In this document: positions 1-10,389 of the stretch, piece after piece
Numbering within the stretch: the first letter of the stretch is position 1
Layout: every line of letters begins with the position of its first letter
Assembly (NCBI RefSeq): GCF_011752045.1
Contig: NZ_JAAKXW010000005.1
Coordinates: 454,536 to 518,535, forward strand
Direction of reading: 5' to 3'
Length of the DNA: 64,000 nucleotides
DNA from: Microbacterium hydrocarbonoxydans
GTDB lineage: Bacteria; Actinomycetota; Actinomycetes; Actinomycetales; Microbacteriaceae
Translations under genes and position numbers: made by a program
Notes under the pieces: model-generated
The model's database searches: none
The model's input: the letters and a program-made list of their open reading frames with translations, nothing else
Told to the model about the DNA's origin: nothing

Positions 1-1647
1 CGGACTGGACTCGCTGCTCGCCCCGGTGCGCACGCTCAAGAAGGCGCAGGCGCTCGCCGGTCGCGCCTACGGGGCGAAGCACACTTTCTTCGTGACCAAC
101 GGCACGTCGACGGCGAACAAGATCGTGCATCAGGCGCTCGTGGCGCCGAACGACGTCGTGCTCGTCGACCGGAACTGCCACAAGTCGCACCATCACGCGG
201 TGATGCTCACCGGTGCGCGCCCGGCCTACCTCGAGGCGTATCCCCTCGACGAGTTCGCGTTCTACGGTGCGGTGCCCATCGAGCGCATCAAGAAGCTGCT
301 GCTCGACTATCGCGCGGCGGGACGGCTCGACGAGGTGCGCATGATCACGCTCACCAACTGCACCTTCGACGGCATCGTGTACGACCCCGAACGCGTCATG
401 GCGGAGTGCCTGGCGATCAAGCCCGACCTGGTGTTCCTGTGGGACGAGGCGTGGTTCGCCTTCGCCGCGTTCCATCCCGTCACCCGCCGGCGCACGGCGA
501 TGGCGGCGGCCAGGCATCTCGAGGCGCGGCTGCGCACGGCAGCGCATTCCGCGGCGCACCGCGCCCAGCGGGAGGTCCTGTTCGATGCGGAGGGGAACCC
601 GGCACCCGACGAGGTCTGGCTGCGGGAGCGGCTCGTGCCGTCGCCCCAGGCGCGGATCCGGGTCTACGCGACGCAGTCGACGCACAAGACGCTGACGGCG
701 CTGCGTCAGGGGTCGATGATCCACGTCTACGACCAGGACTGGAAGCGCGACGCGGAGGATCCGTTCCACGAGGCGTACATGACGCACACCTCGACGTCCC
801 CCAACTATCAGATCCTCGCCTCGCTGGACATCGGCCGCCGGCAGGTGGAGCTCGAGGGGTTCGAGCTCGTGCAGCGGCAGCTCGATCTCGGCACGAGCCT
901 CGCGCAGGCGATCTCACGGCACCCGCTGCTGCGACGGACCTTCCGCGTGCTCACGGCGCACGACCTGATCCCGGCCGAGTATCGCGGAACCGGGCGGCCG
1001 ATGCCGCACCGTGGCGGACTCGCGCCGATGTGGCAGGCCTGGGCGGACGACGAGTTCGTCATCGATCCGAGCCGCGTCACGATCGAGATCAGCCGCACCG
1101 GCGTCGACGGGGACACCTTCAAGCACGAGCACCTGATGGACCGCTACGGCATCCAGGTCAACAAGACCAGCCGCAACACGGTGCTCTTCATGACGAACAT
1201 CGGCACGTCGCGCAGCGCGATCGCCTACCTCATCGAGGTGCTGGTGAAGCTCGCGGAGCTGTTCGATGAGGACCAGGCCCAATACGACGCCGACGAGGAC
1301 GCCCCTGCCGAGGCGCCGATGCCGCCGCTGCCCGACTTCAGCGCGTTCGCGCCGGAAACGCCACCGACGACGTGCTGCCGGACGGCGACCTCAGAGCGGC
1401 GTTCTTCCGCGGGCAGCGCCGTGGCGCCGTCGAGCACGTGCTCCCCGCGGAGCTGCGCGAGCGCGTCGAGCGCGGTGACCGTCCGGTCTCAGCCGGTTTC
1501 GTCACGCCCTACCCTCCGGGCTTCCCGGTGCTGGTGCCAGGGCAGATCATCACCCGCGAAGTGCTCGCGTTCATGCGGGTGCTCGACACCCGGGAGATCC
1601 ACGGCTACGACGCGCGCCGCGGATACCGCATCCTGCTCAGGCCCTAG
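1..1647 (+). pseudogene. Orn/Lys/Arg decarboxylase, 5' end outside window, frameshifted
   Basis: PLP-dependent basic amino-acid decarboxylase of the Orn/Lys/Arg family (fold type I). The frame read from base 2 gives the large PLP domain, including FFVTNGTSTANK near the start, the WDEAWFAF motif and the PLP-binding lysine in STHKT (codon 686-688). After PMPPLPDFSAFAPE the frame fails. The family's C-terminal domain (VLPDGDLRAAFF ... TPYPPGFPVLVPGQ ... GYRILL) continues in the next frame from about 1362 to the TAG at 1645-1647. One missing base, most simply a G at 1354-1355, explains the switch and would restore APGNATDDVLPDG. It is either a true inactivating mutation or a sequencing error. The start lies upstream of the window. 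It overlaps the convergent metY by 11 bases. The substrate cannot be told from sequence. Confidence 0.85.
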
Positions 1648-2929
1648 CGAGTGCCTGGTCCAGGTCGGCGATGATGTCGCGCGGGTCCTCGAGGCCGAGG
1701 GAGATGCGGATCGTGTTCAGCGAGATGCCCGCGGCGGCGCGCTGCTCGGCGTTCAGGTGCGAGTGGGTCATCGAGGCCGGGTGCGCGACCATGCTGCGGG
1801 CGTCGCCGATGTTCGCGATGAGGCGCACGACCTTCAGGCCGTCGATCACGCGCCCGATCCGCTCCTGCGTGCCCTCGTCCTCGGGGCCGGCCAGATCGAA
1901 GGAGAACACCGACGGCACACCCTGGGGCAGGTAGCGCTCGGCCAGGTCGTGCCAGGGATTGCCCTCGAGGCCGGGGTGGTTGACCTTCGCGACCGACGGA
2001 TGCTGCGCCAGGAACTGCGCGACCGCGAGGGCGCTGGAGCTCTGCCGGGACACTCGCAGGTCGAGCGTCTCGATGCCCTGCAGGATCTGCCAGGCGTTGA
2101 ACGGGGACAGCGACGGGCCGAGGTCGTGCACGTACTTCGACTTCACGAGCGCGGCGAACGCCTGTCCGATGCCGAAGCGCTCCCAGAGCACCAGGCCGGG
2201 GACGCGCCGGTACTCCGCGGTGAAGTGCGGCCAGCGCTCGGGCTCGGCGCCGAAGTCGAACGTGCCCTGGTCGACGACGACGCCGCCGAGGGAGGTGCCG
2301 TGCCCGGAGAGGAACTTGGTCGCGGAGTGCACGACGAAGTCGGCGCCGTGCTCGCCCGGGCGCACCAGGTACGGCGTGCCGACCGTGTTGTCGATCACGA
2401 GCGGGACGCCCGCCTCGTGGGCGATGTCGGCGACGAGGCGGATGTCGAGCACCTGAGCGACCGGGTTCGCGACCGACTCGGCAAACAGCGCGCGAGTGTC
2501 GGGGCGGATCGCGGCGCGCCACGCCTCCGGGTCGTCCTGGTCGACGAAGGTGACCGGGATGCCGAAGTCCTCGAAGGTCTCCTGGAACAGGTCGACGGTG
2601 CCGCCGTACAGCTGGTTGGCGGCGACGATGTGGCCGCGCACGCCGACGATCGCGAGGAGGGTGACCGCCACGGCGGCCTGTCCCGAGGCGACGGCCACGG
2701 CGGAGGCGCCGCCCTCGAGAGCGGCGACGCGCTCTTCGAGCACCTGCTGCGTCGGGCTGGCGTTGCGGCTGTACAGGTTGCCCGACTTGCGCAGTGCGAA
2801 CAGCTCCGCGGCGTCGGCGAGCGAGGCGAACTGGTACGCCGCCGTCTGGTAGAGCGGAGGCACGGCGCTGTTCTGCGGCGTCCCGGGGACGTAGCCGGCC
2901 TGGATCTGCTGGGTGGCGAACTCGCTCAT
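1637..2929 (-). CDS. metY: O-acetylhomoserine sulfhydrylase (aminocarboxypropyltransferase)
   Basis: Cytoplasmic PLP enzyme of the Cys/Met metabolism family, 430 aa. It makes homocysteine from O-acetylhomoserine and sulfide, the direct sulfhydrylation route to methionine. Visible are the N-terminal QIQAGY / PLYQTAAYQF region, the phosphate-loop NLYSRNASPT near residue 51, VIDNTVGTPYL near 178, and the PLP lysine K205 in HSATKFLSGHG. Length is normal for MetY; cystathionine synthases of the same fold are shorter and lack the long C-terminal insert seen here. I chose the ATG at 2929, preceded by an AGGAAAA ribosome site, over the longer open frame. No metX is beside it, and the 85-base leader is too short for a SAM riboswitch. 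Confidence 0.92.
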   Translation of the reverse strand: MSEFATQQIQAGYVPGTPQNSAVPPLYQTAAYQFASLADAAELFALRKSGNLYSRNASPTQQVLEERVAALEGGASAVAVASGQAAVAVTLLAIVGVRGHIVAANQLYGGTVDLFQETFEDFGIPVTFVDQDDPEAWRAAIRPDTRALFAESVANPVAQVLDIRLVADIAHEAGVPLVIDNTVGTPYLVRPGEHGADFVVHSATKFLSGHGTSLGGVVVDQGTFDFGAEPERWPHFTAEYRRVPGLVLWERFGIGQAFAALVKSKYVHDLGPSLSPFNAWQILQGIETLDLRVSRQSSSALAVAQFLAQHPSVAKVNHPGLEGNPWHDLAERYLPQGVPSVFSFDLAGPEDEGTQERIGRVIDGLKVVRLIANIGDARSMVAHPASMTHSHLNAEQRAAAGISLNTIRISLGLEDPRDIIADLDQALARA

Positions 2930-3014
2930 CAGACCATTTTCCTGAGCGGGCGCGCGGTGCCGCGGCGTATGTCGAACTGTTGCACAGCGTGACCCACCGG
3001 AGGACCATGAGCTC

Positions 3015-3479
3015 ATGGGCGTCGTCGAGTTCGAGCTGGTGCGCGTGATCGACGCGCCGGTCGAGGAGGTCTTCGATCGGATCGCGGACATCGGCGGCTA
3101 CGCGGACTGGATGCCGAAGCGGGGGAGCCTCCTGCGCCAGACCCGGCAGACCTCGCCGGGGCCGGTCGGCCTCGGCACGACGTACTTCGATCAGACCTCG
3201 GCGGGGGACACCCCGGGTGACGTCGCCGAGTTCGAACGCCCGACGGCGATCGTCTTCCACTGGTGGGACGCGTCGTCGAGAGGGACTCTCAAGGCCGAGG
3301 GGTGGCCGGGGTACCGTCTTCAGGCCATCGGCCCGCGCGCGACGGAGGTGCGCCATCACGCCCGGCTGCAGACCTACGGTGCCTCCCGCCTGATGACCCC
3401 CGTCTACCGCTGGCTGGCTCGGCGCGAGCGCACGGTGGTGATCGAGGCGCTGAAGGCCTCGTTCGATCGCCCGACCTGA
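3015..3479 (+). CDS. SRPBCC (START/polyketide cyclase-like) family protein
   Basis: 154-aa single-domain protein that begins with the typical SRPBCC strand FELVRVIDAPVEEVFDRIAD and continues with YADWMP, then a run of beta strands and a C-terminal helix rich in arginine (YRWLARRERTVVIEALKASF). Members of the fold bind hydrophobic ligands in a deep pocket, and the ligand here is unknown. The start ATG lies 10 bases after GGAGGA. It is divergent from metY and ends one base before the stop of the convergent quinone oxidoreductase. No signal peptide or membrane segment is visible. Confidence 0.7.
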   Translation: MGVVEFELVRVIDAPVEEVFDRIADIGGYADWMPKRGSLLRQTRQTSPGPVGLGTTYFDQTSAGDTPGDVAEFERPTAIVFHWWDASSRGTLKAEGWPGYRLQAIGPRATEVRHHARLQTYGASRLMTPVYRWLARRERTVVIEALKASFDRPT

Positions 3480-3480
3480 G

Positions 3481-4425
3481 CTACGGGACCAGGATGATCT
3501 TCCCGTCGGCCTCGCCGGACTCGACGAGCTCGTGCGCCCTGGCCGCCTCCGCGAGAGGCAGCTCGGGGCCGAGCTCGATCGTGAAGTCGCCGGCCGCGAT
3601 GAGCTCGATCGTCTTCGGCAGCGCCTCGGCCCGCCACGCCTTCTCCTGGTCGGTGAGGGGCACGGGCGACCCGCCGGAGAACGCGCGGATGCCGAAGTCG
3701 GCGGCATCCGGTCCGCGGACGATGGTGGCGATGCGGTCGCGATCCTCGACCAGCGCGAGGGAGGTCTCGATGGCCTCGTCGGTGCCGGCGCAGTCCAGCG
3801 CGACGGTGACGGGGGAGGGCGCAGCCGCGCGCACCCGTTCGAGCAGCCCCTCGCCGTAGGCCACCGGGATCGCGCCGAGCTCGCGGAGCTGATCGTGGCG
3901 TGCCGGGCTGCCGGTGGCGATCACGGTCGCACCCCACGCGACGGCGAACTGCACGGCCGCCTGTCCGACCGCGCCGGAGCCGGCGTGCACGAGAAGCGCA
4001 TCGCCCGCGCGGACGCCGAGGGAGAGCAGCGACTGGTACGCGGTGCCGGCGGGGATGCCGATGCCGGCTCCCTCCGCGGCGGTGACCGCGTCGGGGAGGA
4101 GTGCGATGTTCTGCGCCGGGACGGCGAGCGCGGAGGCGTAGGTGCCGCGGGTGTCGTGGATCGCCACCCGGTCGCCGGGGAGGAACCCCTCGACGGCCTC
4201 GCCGACGGCGGTGATCACTCCCGCGCCGTCGAAGCCGACAGGGCGGGGCTCGGTGATCGGCGGTGACGGCCGCTTGGCGCTGCGCAGCTTCGCGTCGATC
4301 GGATTGACGCCGGCCGCCTCTATCCGCACGACCACCTCGTCGCGCAGCGGCACGGGATCGGGGATCTCGATGAGGTGGAGGACATCCGGGGAGCCGAACT
4401 CGGTGTAGACGATCGCGCGAGTCAT
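3481..4425 (-). CDS. NADP-dependent quinone oxidoreductase-type MDR protein
   Basis: 314-aa medium-chain dehydrogenase/reductase of the zinc-free quinone oxidoreductase (QOR) branch. The N-terminal GroES-like domain contains AAGVNPIDAKLRS and GFDGAGVITAVG. The Rossmann domain carries the cofactor loop HAGSGAVGQAAVQFA at about residue 146. Cys/His zinc ligands are not arranged as in zinc alcohol dehydrogenases. It probably reduces quinones or activated double bonds with NADPH; the substrate is not predictable. The ATG at 4425 sits 6 bases after a TAGCCT -10 box, so the mRNA is probably leaderless. A second paralogous MDR enzyme lies at 51598. Confidence 0.8.
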   Translation of the reverse strand: MTRAIVYTEFGSPDVLHLIEIPDPVPLRDEVVVRIEAAGVNPIDAKLRSAKRPSPPITEPRPVGFDGAGVITAVGEAVEGFLPGDRVAIHDTRGTYASALAVPAQNIALLPDAVTAAEGAGIGIPAGTAYQSLLSLGVRAGDALLVHAGSGAVGQAAVQFAVAWGATVIATGSPARHDQLRELGAIPVAYGEGLLERVRAAAPSPVTVALDCAGTDEAIETSLALVEDRDRIATIVRGPDAADFGIRAFSGGSPVPLTDQEKAWRAEALPKTIELIAAGDFTIELGPELPLAEAARAHELVESGEADGKIILVP

Positions 4426-4431
4426 GGTCTC

Positions 4432-4437
4432 AGGCTA
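4432..4437 (-). promoter_or_regulatory. -10 box, leaderless start of quinone oxidoreductase
   Basis: TAGCCT read on the minus strand, followed by exactly 6 bases and the ATG at 4425. No Shine-Dalgarno sequence fits in the gap, so transcription should begin at or next to the start codon. Confidence 0.55.
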
Positions 4438-4468
4438 CGCCGTCCGCGTCTCGTCCCGCGCCGCTCGC

Positions 4469-7400
4469 TCAACGACCGGAGGCGGCGAGAGCCTTCATGA
4501 TGCGCTGCGGTGACACCGGCTGCGCGGTGCCGAGGCGCTGCGCGAACACGCTCACTCTGTACTCCTCGAGCAGCCAGCGGGTCTCCGCGAGCGCGGGGGC
4601 GGCATCGGCGGGCAGCGGGATCGCCCCTCCGGCATCCTCGTAGGCCTTCGCCATCCGCTCGAACTCGCTCATGCGCGACCGGTCCTTGCCCGGCTCGTTC
4701 GCCAGGGTCTTCAGGCGTTCGAGCATCCCATCGAGATATCGAGGGAGGTGGGCGAGGCGCTCGACGCCGGTGGCGGAGACGAAACCGGGATGCAGGAGCC
4801 CGGCGAGCTGGGTGCGGATGTCGTTCAGCGGGCCGAGGAGGGCGAGCGAGTTCTGCGACTTGATGCCGCGCTCGACCTCGCGGGACTTTGTCAGGATCCG
4901 CGCCACGAGCGAGACGCAGGCGAACAGCTCGTCCACGAGCGCGGCGGAGACGGCGTCGCGCACGCGCTCGAACCCGGCCGCGGTGCGGACGATGCCGCCG
5001 GGGACGGTCCGCTCGATCACGGCGCGCGCGACGGCGGCGCGGCAGTCCTCGATCAGCGCCGCCGCATTCTGGTACGGCGAGGCCGCGAGTGCGAGCTTCT
5101 CCTGGCTGGTGAGGTGCTGCTGCACGTACGACGAGGGGGAGGGCACCGCGAGCAGCACGAGGCGCAGCACGCCCTCGCGGGTCGCCGCGGCTGCGGCATC
5201 CGCCGTCGCCTCGACCCGCACCGAGACCGTCTTGCCCTGATCGACGATCGCCGGATAGCCGCGCACGACGCCGCCGGCGACGCGGGTGTCGAGCACCTCG
5301 GGCAGGTCTCCGAAGGTCCACGCGGTCAGCCCGTCCTGCTCGATGCTCGTCATCGGGGCGGCTGCGGGAGTCTGCGATCCCGGTCGCGGCATCGCCGGCG
5401 CGGCGACGGACCGGGCGACGCTGCTGCGCGCCCGGCCGGCGAGCTGCGCCTGCAGGGCTGCGAGGTCGCGGTCGGATCCGGCGACGCGCCCGCGCTCGTC
5501 GACGGCGCGGAAGTTCATGCGCAGGTGCGCGGGCACCCGCTCGTCCTCGAAGTCGGCGGCGGTGACCAGCTGGTTGGCGAGCGGCTGGATGAGCCGGGCC
5601 AGCGCCTCCTTGAGGGAGCGCTGCGGCACCCCGCCATGCGACTCGGGGCCGTCGCCGGCGAGCTCGGCTCCGAACTTCTCGGCCCAGTCGGCGGCGGGGA
5701 CGACGTGCCTGCGGATCGCCTTCGGCAGGGCGCGGAGGAGTCCCGTGATGAGCTCGGCGCGCAGGCCCGGGACCTGCCAGTCGAAGCCGCGGTCCTCGAT
5801 CTGTGCGAGCAGGGCGAGCGGGATGACGACGCTGACGCCGTCATCGGCCGCGCCCGGCTCGAAGCGGTAGGCGAGTCCCAGCACCTGATCGCCCTGCGTC
5901 CAGCGCGTCGGGAACTCGCTCTGGTCCGCCCGGCTGTCGTCGTCGAGAAGGTCGCTCTCGCGCATGACGAGCAGCTTCGGCGTCTTCGCGAGGGCGTCGC
6001 GCCACCACCTCTCGAAGGAGCGCACGTCGAAGACGTCGGCGGGGATGCGCTCGTCGTAGAACCGGAACACGGCCTCGTCGCCGGCGAGGATGTCGCGACG
6101 GCGCTCCCGCTCCTCGAGCTTCTCGAGGCGCCGGCGGAGCTCGGCGTTGCTGCGCCAGAACGCGCTGACCCTCTTGTCGATGCGCGAGGGGTCCCACTCG
6201 CCCTCGACGAGGGCGTGGCGCACGAACAGCTCGCGCGAGGCGGCGCGATCGATGCGCGCGAACTGCACGCGGCGGCGCGGGATGATCTCCACGCCGAACA
6301 GGGTCACCTTCTCGTAGGCGACGGCGGCGCCGGCATCCTTCGACCAGTGCGGCTCCGTGACCTGGCGCTTGGCGAGGTCTCCGGCGAGGGCCTCCGCCCA
6401 GGCGGGGTCGATGGCGGCGACCGTGCGCGCGTAGGTGCGGGAGGTCTCCACGATCTCGGCCGCCATGACGGCCTGCGGGCTCTTCTTCCGCAGGCCGGAG
6501 CCGGGGAAGATCGAGAAGCGGATGCCGCGCGCGCCGCGGTACTCGGCTGCCCGCTTCTTCTTCGGGTCGAGCCCCTTGCCTGTGTTGCGCTCGTCGAGGA
6601 TGCCGATCTGGGAGAGCAGGCCCGAGAGCAGCGCCCTGTGGATCGCGTCCGGATCCGCGGTGCCGGTGCCGTCCGGCGTCTTCACGAGGGAGCGCAGTTG
6701 GCGGTGCACGTCGAACCACTCGCGCACCCGCACGTAGTTCAGATGCTCGGAGCGGCAGAGGCGGCGGAAGGCGCTGGAGCCGAGCTCGCGCTGCTTCTCG
6801 CGGAGGTGGTTCCACAGGTTCAGGATCGACAGGAAGTCGCTCGTCGGGTCCGCGAAGCGGGCGTGCATCCGGTCGGCCTCATCGCGCACGCTCTGCGGCG
6901 CGTCCTGCGACGGACGCTCCCTGACGTCCTGGATGGACAGCCCTGCGACGATGGCGAGCACGTCGCGCGCCACGTCGGTCCTGCTCGCCTCGATGAGCAT
7001 CCGGGCGAAGCGGGGGTCGATGGGGATGCGCGAGATGTCCCGGCCCACACGGGTGAGGCGCGGGGCGTCGCCGGAGCCCGACACGGCGCCGAGTTCGGTG
7101 AGCAGGTCGAGCGCCGCCTTCACGCCACGGGAGTCCGGCGGGGTGAGGAACGGGAAGGCGGTGATGTCGCCGAACCCGAGCGACAGCATCTGCAGGATCA
7201 CCGAGGCGAGCGACGTGCGCAGGATCTCCGGTTCGGTGAACTCGGCCCGCTTCTCGAAGTCCTCCTCGCTGTACAGACGGATCGCGATGCCCTCGCTGGT
7301 GCGGCCGGCGCGGCCGGAGCGCTGGTTCGCCGACGCCTGCGAGATCGCCTCGATCGGCAGGCGCTGCACCTTGGAGCGATTGCTGTAGCGCGAGATGCGC

Positions 7401-8326
7401 GCCGTGCCGGTGTCGATCACATAGCGGATGCCGGGCACGGTGAGACTCGTCTCGGCGACGTTCGTGGCGAGCACGACCCGCCGGCGGACTCCGGCGACCG
7501 TGCTGCGCTCGAACACGCGGTGCTGCTCGGCGGCGGACAGGCGCCCGTACAGCGGCAGCACCTCGGTGGGGGAGCGGTCCTTCGCGTATGCGCCGCGCAC
7601 GGCATCCGCCGCGTCGCGGATCTCGGCCTCGCCGGGGAGGAACACGAGCACGTCCCCCGGAGCCTCGCGGTCGAGCTCGCGGAGCGCAGCGACGATCTCC
7701 GTGACCTCGTCCTCGTCCTCGTCGGTCTGCGGCCGGTACCGGATCTCCACCGGATACGTGCGCCCCGAGACCTCGATGATCGGCGCCGGCGTGCCGTCGG
7801 CCCCGGCGAAGTGCTTCGCGAAGCTCTCCGGGTCGATGGTCGCCGAGGTGATGATCACCTTGAGGTCGGGGCGCTCGGGGAGGATGCGGGCGAGGTAGCC
7901 GAGGAGGAAGTCGACGTTGAGGGACCGCTCGTGCGCCTCGTCGATGATGATCGTGTCGTAGCGCTTCAGCAGCCGGTCGCGGTGGATCTCGTTGAGCAGG
8001 ATGCCGTCGGTCATCAGCGCGATGCGCGTGTCGTCCGACACCTTGTCGGTGAAGCGCACCTTGTAGCCGACGACGCTGCCGAGCTCGACCTGCAGCTCCT
8101 CCGCGACGCGCTCCGCGATGGTGCGGGCGGCGAGCCGGCGCGGCTGGGTGTGCGCGATGCGCTCCCTGCCCAGGTCCAGGCAGATCTTCGGCAGCTGCGT
8201 GGTCTTGCCGGAGCCCGTCGCACCGGCGACGATGACGACCTGGTGGTCGCGGATGGCGTCGGCGATCTCCTCCCTGGCAGCGCTGACGGGCAGCTCCGGG
8301 GGATAGGAGATCACGGGGGAGGACAT
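4469..8326 (-). CDS. hrpA: ATP-dependent RNA helicase HrpA (DEAH family)
   Basis: 1285-aa DEAH-box RNA helicase, the normal length for bacterial HrpA. Walker A GATGSGKT is at 35-42, motif II DEAH at 129-132 and motif III SATID follows. RecA2 carries TNVAETSLTVPGI and the motif VI glutamine-arginine stretch QRSGRAGRTSEG. After these come the HA2/OB regions and the long DUF3418 C-terminal half (from about residue 650) typical of HrpA. It unwinds RNA using ATP; in E. coli HrpA resolves stalled ribosomes. It acts in the cytoplasm. The gene is divergent from the membrane protein at 8371, with promoters that overlap almost completely. Confidence 0.95.
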   Translation of the reverse strand: MSSPVISYPPELPVSAAREEIADAIRDHQVVIVAGATGSGKTTQLPKICLDLGRERIAHTQPRRLAARTIAERVAEELQVELGSVVGYKVRFTDKVSDDTRIALMTDGILLNEIHRDRLLKRYDTIIIDEAHERSLNVDFLLGYLARILPERPDLKVIITSATIDPESFAKHFAGADGTPAPIIEVSGRTYPVEIRYRPQTDEDEDEVTEIVAALRELDREAPGDVLVFLPGEAEIRDAADAVRGAYAKDRSPTEVLPLYGRLSAAEQHRVFERSTVAGVRRRVVLATNVAETSLTVPGIRYVIDTGTARISRYSNRSKVQRLPIEAISQASANQRSGRAGRTSEGIAIRLYSEEDFEKRAEFTEPEILRTSLASVILQMLSLGFGDITAFPFLTPPDSRGVKAALDLLTELGAVSGSGDAPRLTRVGRDISRIPIDPRFARMLIEASRTDVARDVLAIVAGLSIQDVRERPSQDAPQSVRDEADRMHARFADPTSDFLSILNLWNHLREKQRELGSSAFRRLCRSEHLNYVRVREWFDVHRQLRSLVKTPDGTGTADPDAIHRALLSGLLSQIGILDERNTGKGLDPKKKRAAEYRGARGIRFSIFPGSGLRKKSPQAVMAAEIVETSRTYARTVAAIDPAWAEALAGDLAKRQVTEPHWSKDAGAAVAYEKVTLFGVEIIPRRRVQFARIDRAASRELFVRHALVEGEWDPSRIDKRVSAFWRSNAELRRRLEKLEERERRRDILAGDEAVFRFYDERIPADVFDVRSFERWWRDALAKTPKLLVMRESDLLDDDSRADQSEFPTRWTQGDQVLGLAYRFEPGAADDGVSVVIPLALLAQIEDRGFDWQVPGLRAELITGLLRALPKAIRRHVVPAADWAEKFGAELAGDGPESHGGVPQRSLKEALARLIQPLANQLVTAADFEDERVPAHLRMNFRAVDERGRVAGSDRDLAALQAQLAGRARSSVARSVAAPAMPRPGSQTPAAAPMTSIEQDGLTAWTFGDLPEVLDTRVAGGVVRGYPAIVDQGKTVSVRVEATADAAAAATREGVLRLVLLAVPSPSSYVQQHLTSQEKLALAASPYQNAAALIEDCRAAVARAVIERTVPGGIVRTAAGFERVRDAVSAALVDELFACVSLVARILTKSREVERGIKSQNSLALLGPLNDIRTQLAGLLHPGFVSATGVERLAHLPRYLDGMLERLKTLANEPGKDRSRMSEFERMAKAYEDAGGAIPLPADAAPALAETRWLLEEYRVSVFAQRLGTAQPVSPQRIMKALAASGR

Positions 8327-8334
8327 AGCCCTCC

Positions 8335-8340
8335 ATCGTA
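8335..8340 (-). promoter_or_regulatory. -10 box of hrpA
   Basis: TACGAT on the minus strand, 8 bases before the hrpA ATG. The gap contains GGAGGG, which is too close to the ATG for normal ribosome spacing, so the mRNA is leaderless or nearly so. The -10 falls where the -35 of the divergent gene should be. Confidence 0.45.
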
Positions 8341-8357
8341 TGCCGGGAACGACCGCC

Positions 8358-8363
8358 TACGAT
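8358..8363 (+). promoter_or_regulatory. -10 box of the gene at 8371
   Basis: TACGAT followed by 7 bases and GTG at 8371, with no ribosome site. Its expected -35 region (about 8335-8341) coincides with the hrpA -10. Confidence 0.5.
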
Positions 8364-8370
8364 TCATCGG

Positions 8371-10352
<1,982 letters not shown>

Positions 10353-10377
10353 GGACCTCGGCCGAGGCGCCCAGGCG

Positions 10378-10383
10378 TAGCGT
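10378..10383 (+). promoter_or_regulatory. -10 box, leaderless start of SPATA20-type gene
   Basis: TAGCGT with exactly 6 bases to the ATG at 10390. The gap GAGGGC is too short for a ribosome site. Confidence 0.5.
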
Positions 10384-10389
10384 GAGGGC

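Noticed and set aside
1350..1362. Programmed -1 frameshift in the decarboxylase gene
   Set aside because: CGGAAAC resembles a slippery site but does not match X XXY YYZ in the zero frame; a single-base loss is simpler.
2930..3014. Possible SAM riboswitch upstream of metY
   Set aside because: The leader is only 85 bases and shared with a divergent gene; no multi-stem SAM-I/IV core is visible.
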